Assembly: GCA_016873575.1 (NCBI GenBank)
Contig: VGWY01000087.1
Span: 1 to 10,195, forward strand
Source: Nitrospira sp.
Lineage (GTDB): Bacteria > Nitrospirota > Thermodesulfovibrionia > Thermodesulfovibrionales > SM23-35
Reading direction: 5' to 3'
Length of the DNA stretch: 10,195 nt
Shown here piece after piece: positions 6,968 through 10,195 of this stretch (positions are counted from its first letter, which is position 1; every line of letters starts with the position of its first letter). Under the pieces are notes generated by a model that did no database searches, was not told the DNA's origin, and saw nothing but the letters and a program-made list of their open reading frames with translations. The translations under genes were made by a program, and so were the position numbers.

Positions 6968-7845
6968 TATGTTATTCCTCCATCAAGACTTATTACCTCT
7001 GCATCCCTCTCAATCCATCTCGTAAGCTTTGTGAGCACATCCCCGGGGCCTACCTCTACAAACCTCCTGATTCCATATGACCACATCTTCTTAATCACAT
7101 CCCTCCAGATTACCCTTCTTGTAAATTGCTCTGTGAGCGTTTTCCTGATATCTCCATGAGAAGTGAGAATCTCACCTGTAGTATGGTCCACAACAGGAAT
7201 TTGAGGATCCTGTAACTTAATAGCACTCATTTTGTCTTTAAAAATATCCGGAACACCCTTTAACATCGGCGTATGCAGGGGATATGGAATTGGCAGTCTC
7301 ATTACCTTCAAGGCGCCTTCATCATTAACCCTTTTTTCAAATCCTTCAAGTGACTCGATAGTACCTGAGACCACTACCTGTGTTGCAGAGTTTATGTTTG
7401 CCACATAGATATCTCTAAATTCCCTGCACAAGTTTTCTATTATATCCCATTTTAATCCAATAATTGCAGTCATCCCAAAATTCCCTTTGCCTGTAACATC
7501 GCTAATTGCTTCATGTGCAGCTTTGATAAGATAAATGCCTGTCAAAAAATCAATACTATTCGAGGCATAAAGTGCTGAATAAAAACCAAGACTGTGTCCT
7601 GCAACAAGACGATAATCATAGTATTTCTTTGTATCTTCCCAGAGAGATGCACAGACAGCATAGATACCCATTTGAATCCCTAATGGGGTCAGGTCTTGCA
7701 ATTTGACATTATAAATTTGATTAAATTCTTCAGGGATTTTTCCTGTGTTTATGTCAAATTGCAAGACCTGACCCCATTTCTTATTTACAAGAGAGAGCAT
7801 CCCTTCCCTTTCTGAGCCCTGGCCTGGAAATAGCGCACCTGTCAT
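6967..7845 (-). CDS. FabD-like acyltransferase (malonyl-CoA:ACP transacylase fold)
   Basis: A 292-residue acyltransferase that should load an acyl group from CoA onto the adjacent ACP. Landmarks are FPGQGS (6-11), the nucleophile elbow GHSLGFYSAL (83-92, Ser85), NINSATQVVVSG (150-161), the catalytic His191 in PYPLHTPML, and VEVGPGDVLTKLTRW near the C-terminus. FabD usually has GHSLGE; here the residue is Phe. The Arg that binds the malonyl carboxylate, 25 residues after the Ser in E. coli FabD, is Ala110. The substrate may therefore not be malonyl-CoA. I chose the ATG at 7845: it overlaps the upstream TGA as ATGA, has GGGAGAGG 11 bases before it, and places the start directly before the FPGQGS block. 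A TTG at 7866 would only add seven residues. Residues about 23-55 are encoded by a perfect palindromic repeat. An acyl-ACP hydrolase role is an alternative. Confidence 0.87.
   Translation of the reverse strand: MTGALFPGQGSEREGMLSLVNKKWGQVLQFDINTGKIPEEFNQIYNVKLQDLTPLGIQMGIYAVCASLWEDTKKYYDYRLVAGHSLGFYSALYASNSIDFLTGIYLIKAAHEAISDVTGKGNFGMTAIIGLKWDIIENLCREFRDIYVANINSATQVVVSGTIESLEGFEKRVNDEGALKVMRLPIPYPLHTPMLKGVPDIFKDKMSAIKLQDPQIPVVDHTTGEILTSHGDIRKTLTEQFTRRVIWRDVIKKMWSYGIRRFVEVGPGDVLTKLTRWIERDAEVISLDGGIT
6977..6981 (-). promoter_or_regulatory. Ribosome binding site for the GTG-initiated ACP gene
   Basis: GGAGG on the - strand lies 9 bases before the GTG at 6967, inside the end of the acyltransferase gene. 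It settles the non-ATG start. Confidence 0.7.
7682..7778. repeat. 97-base element with perfect 28-base inverted arms inside the acyltransferase gene
   Basis: The arms at 7682-7709 and 7751-7778 are exact reverse complements over 28 of 28 bases (ends AATGGGGTCAGGTCTTG... and ...CAAGACCTGACCCCATT), with a 41-base centre. The GGGGTCAGGTCTTG end looks to me like the REP-type sequences found near REP-associated tyrosine transposases, but no transposase is present here. The acyltransferase frame runs through it without a stop, encoding KWGQVLQFDI on one arm and NVKLQDLTPL on the other. Confidence 0.92.
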
Positions 7846-9200
7846 CTGAATGGCAGCCTCTCCCAAAGTCCACCTTTTATACCAGACCTTCTTAAGAGCG
7901 CCTGAAGCCTCTCACTGAAATTTATCTCAAAACCAGGGAATATCCAATTTTTATGTTCTGAGGAAATCTTTCCAACAATCCTGTCAATCTCATTAAATAG
8001 CTTTGGTGAAATATAGTAAACAGGTTCAAGCCCGATCCTGTCTATTTCTATTCCAAGTTCTTCTTTCGCAATGAAAGAAAGTTTGGTTTTGGGGAAAATC
8101 CTGATACCAGCCATAATAACAGATGAATCAGCATTGAGTGCAGAAAGCCTGTCTATATTCTTCTTTAAATCTTCAGGCCCTTCTCCCGGCGCACCTAAAA
8201 AGATAAAATGGCAAAATTTAAGACCGATATTCTTACAGAGTTTGGAGACCTCTTCCACCTGCTTATATCTGAATCCCTTTTGAAGATTATTCAGTATACT
8301 GTCTACAAGTGAGTCGGTTCCAAATTCCACGCCACTACAGCCAGCCTTGAGCATCATCTCAATCAGTCCTGAATCCATGAGACCAGGATTGGCATAGCAG
8401 TTCCATTCGATCTTCAGTCCTTTTTTTATTATCTCTTTACAAAACCTGAGCGCATATCCTCTTGGGTGATTAAAGATGCTGTCTACAATAAAGAAGTGTT
8501 CTACTCCTGTCTGCTCAACAACATCTTCTATCTCATTAACTACTTCCCTAATATTCCTCGACCTTATAGTCTTCCCTTCAATCTTTGGATAGGAACAATA
8601 GACACATCGGAAAGGACATCCCCGCCTCGTCTGTATATTAAGCATTCCACCTTTTTCGTAATAATCTTTTATATTGAATACCTCCCTCAGCGGCCTTAAT
8701 CGCTTCCAATCCATACTCCGCAAAGGTTTAGCGCTATTCATTGTTGTTGTTATGACACCATCAGGTAAGTGTCCGCCTTCAGATAAATACCTCATAAGGC
8801 TTACCATGGTTGCCTCGCCCTCACCAACCACTCCATAATCAATATCAAGGTTCTTCATAAATTGCTCAGGCATAATAGTAAACCCTGACCCACCTGCAAC
8901 TATCGGCGCATCAGAATATCTTCTGCATATCTTGATGACATCCCTGTAGAGAGGCAGATAATAAACACTCCTTGGATACGAAACATCATCAATATTTCTG
9001 AATGATATGCCAATCACTTCGGGAGAAAAGCCCTGGATTGAGGATTTCAGCGTAACCTTAATATCATCGACAAAACAAAGGTCAACAACATGTAAATCAT
9101 GACCGGACTCATGGAGCGCAGAGGCTATATAGGCAAGTCCGATAGGGAAGACAGGATCAGGGAGTCTTTCCCTGTTTGGAGATATAAGAAGAACCCTCAA
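7842..9200 (-). CDS. B12-binding-domain radical SAM protein
   Basis: A complete 452-residue enzyme. An N-terminal cobalamin-binding-type domain (about 1-150) shows MRVLLISPN, the PVFPIGLAYIASAL segment and VVGEGEATMVSL (124-135). The radical SAM domain follows with the cluster motif GCPFRCVYC, whose Cys195, Cys199 and Cys202 bind a [4Fe-4S] cluster. Such proteins make methyl transfers, ring contractions or other radical changes on lipids, porphyrins and natural products; the reaction here is unknown. I do not see the DxHxxG motif, so cobalamin, if bound, would be base-off or His-off. The TTG start at 9200 overlaps the upstream stop as TTGA and has GAGGGG 6 bases before it. Its own stop overlaps the acyltransferase start as ATGA. 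These overlaps argue that its substrate belongs to the same pathway, perhaps a chain carried on the ACP. Confidence 0.92.
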   Translation of the reverse strand: MRVLLISPNRERLPDPVFPIGLAYIASALHESGHDLHVVDLCFVDDIKVTLKSSIQGFSPEVIGISFRNIDDVSYPRSVYYLPLYRDVIKICRRYSDAPIVAGGSGFTIMPEQFMKNLDIDYGVVGEGEATMVSLMRYLSEGGHLPDGVITTTMNSAKPLRSMDWKRLRPLREVFNIKDYYEKGGMLNIQTRRGCPFRCVYCSYPKIEGKTIRSRNIREVVNEIEDVVEQTGVEHFFIVDSIFNHPRGYALRFCKEIIKKGLKIEWNCYANPGLMDSGLIEMMLKAGCSGVEFGTDSLVDSILNNLQKGFRYKQVEEVSKLCKNIGLKFCHFIFLGAPGEGPEDLKKNIDRLSALNADSSVIMAGIRIFPKTKLSFIAKEELGIEIDRIGLEPVYYISPKLFNEIDRIVGKISSEHKNWIFPGFEINFSERLQALLRRSGIKGGLWERLPFR

Positions 9201-10195
9201 TTGAGTCCCCTCAGTATCCTCAGGATGGAACTTAACTTTATGCCTTTTCCCTTGAATGGGCTGAGGATACCATTTATTATCCTCTTCGGGCTTAGATAAA
9301 AGCTGACATAGGCATTCTTGAGCAATCTCCGCATATCGTCAGGGCTGAGGTAATCAAGTCTTATTACAGGATGAAGACAGTCATAAAGGTCCCAGTTATA
9401 GGTATTAATTCTATCTTCTACCTCCCTGAATAATTGTGTCCCGGGATATGGAGTTAAAATAGAAAACTGCACAGCATGAGGGGATAAGGCCTTTGCAAAG
9501 TGTATTGTATCATTCACCATCCCTTCTGTCTCGTGAATATCTCCAATGATGAAGCTTGCATGGGTTGAAATACCATAGGAATTAAGAAGCCTTACTACCT
9601 CTTTTGATTGTTCCGGTATAAGTCTTTTTTTGTAATGTCTTAGCGTATCCTCTGCACTGCTTTCAAACCCGATGAAAATGTATCTTGCCCCTGCCCTTGC
9701 CATTTCACTCACCATATCCTCATTCCTGAGAAGCGTATCAGCCCTTGAAAAACACCACCAGTAGATATCAAGCCCCCTTCTGAGGATCTCCTTGCATATC
9801 TCTTTTACCCTGTCAGGATCGAGGGTAAAGTTATCATCAAGAAAAGCAATACCATGAAAATTGTAATTATTGACAATATCCTCAATCTCATCAACAACTC
9901 TTTCTGGACTGAGCGCCCTCCATCTGGTACCGCTGAACTCAGAGGAAGAGCAGAAACTGCAGTTATATGGACAGCCCCTGCTCGTTAAAATACCTGTAAT
10001 CTTTCTTCCCCCCATCTCAAGCCATTGGTAGGAATCTACTCTGAGCAGGTCCCGTGCAGGGTGAAGAAGCCTTGAAAAATCAGGAGGTTGCCTGTCGGGT
10101 GTCCTTACAATCTCACAATCAGAAATAAAACTTACACCTTCAATATCATCAACGGGCTTCTTTCTTTCAATAGCACTTAAAAGCTCAGCCATTAT
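9197..10195 (-). CDS. B12-type radical SAM protein, N-terminus beyond the window
   Basis: Read from the window edge to a TGA at 9199-9197. An ATG at 10192 opens a 331-residue frame, but the reading frame continues upstream out of the window. The first residues (MAELLSAIERKK...DDIEGVSF) look like the linker that follows the GEGE end of a cobalamin-binding domain, so the true start is almost certainly outside. The radical SAM core has SRGCPYNCSFCSSSEF; counted from that ATG, Cys74, Cys78 and Cys81 bind the [4Fe-4S] cluster. Further core segments are FLDDNFTLDPDRV, FIGFESSAEDTL, SFIIGDIHETEGM and LTPYPGTQLF. Subfamily resemblance is to the BchE/Hpn-like B12 radical SAM enzymes, but the substrate cannot be named. 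It is the first gene of the - strand operon visible here. It is a different protein from its downstream neighbour, not a recent duplicate. Confidence 0.9.
   Translation of the reverse strand: MMAELLSAIERKKPVDDIEGVSFISDCEIVRTPDRQPPDFSRLLHPARDLLRVDSYQWLEMGGRKITGILTSRGCPYNCSFCSSSEFSGTRWRALSPERVVDEIEDIVNNYNFHGIAFLDDNFTLDPDRVKEICKEILRRGLDIYWWCFSRADTLLRNEDMVSEMARAGARYIFIGFESSAEDTLRHYKKRLIPEQSKEVVRLLNSYGISTHASFIIGDIHETEGMVNDTIHFAKALSPHAVQFSILTPYPGTQLFREVEDRINTYNWDLYDCLHPVIRLDYLSPDDMRRLLKNAYVSFYLSPKRIINGILSPFKGKGIKLSSILRILRGLN
9207..9212 (-). promoter_or_regulatory. Ribosome binding site for a TTG-initiated radical SAM gene
   Basis: GAGGGG on the - strand lies 6 bases before the TTG at 9200, supporting that unusual start codon. 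Confidence 0.65.

Noticed and set aside
7846..7866. A TTG start at 7866 for the acyltransferase, adding seven residues.
   Set aside because: The ATG at 7845 overlaps the upstream stop as ATGA, has a purine-rich site before it and begins just before the conserved FPGQGS block.
9214..9270. Inverted pair GTATCCTCAG / CTGAGGATAC with a 37-base loop.
   Set aside because: The arms are only 10 bases long, lie within the coding end of a radical SAM gene and show no repeat-like extension; likely chance from similar codons.

Overview
The window suggests an uncultured-type, Gram-negative, probably anaerobic bacterium with a genome of low to medium GC (roughly 40 % by eye). Evidence for this is a gluconeogenic phosphoenolpyruvate synthase with its dedicated regulators, cobalamin-type radical SAM enzymes, an RND exporter, and several palindromic intergenic repeats of kinds I associate with Nitrospirota, deltaproteobacterial lineages and anammox Planctomycetes. 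The exact phylum cannot be read from the sequence.

Region 1 (1-4145, + strand) is a compact operon for pyruvate/PEP interconversion. It holds the C-terminal part of a PPSR (DUF299) bifunctional kinase/pyrophosphorylase (1-391), a full-length PEP synthase ppsA (399-2792), a small UPF0146-family protein that starts inside the end of ppsA with a TTG codon (2771-3247), and a second, complete PPSR paralogue (3294-4145). PPSR proteins switch PpsA or PPDK off and on by phosphorylating and dephosphorylating a Thr two residues before the catalytic His. The operon therefore encodes the enzyme with two candidate switches around it.

Region 2 (4188-10195, - strand, convergent with region 1) is a second tightly coupled operon. 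In transcription order it encodes a B12-type radical SAM enzyme whose N-terminus lies beyond the window, a second B12-type radical SAM enzyme, a FabD-like acyltransferase, an acyl carrier protein and an 814-residue RND/MMPL exporter. The first four genes overlap by 1-4 bases. This looks like one end of a cluster that loads an acyl group onto a carrier protein, modifies a chain by radical chemistry and exports the lipid-like product. The product is not identifiable. The acyltransferase lacks the Arg that binds the malonyl carboxylate in FabD, so it may handle a non-malonyl acyl group.

A striking layer over both operons is invasion by palindromic repeats, several of them inside reading frames. 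A 23-bp-arm palindrome supplies the C-terminal tail and stop codon of the UPF0146 protein. A perfect 28-bp-arm palindrome lies in frame inside the acyltransferase. A C/G-rich palindrome encodes NPPSPPFSKGGLGGF in the second periplasmic domain of the exporter. CCACAGAG-type repeats border the exporter gene on both sides, and one of them forms the ACP stop codon. I found no RNA genes, CRISPR array, insertion sequence or transposase, and no gene-free stretch longer than about 70 bases.
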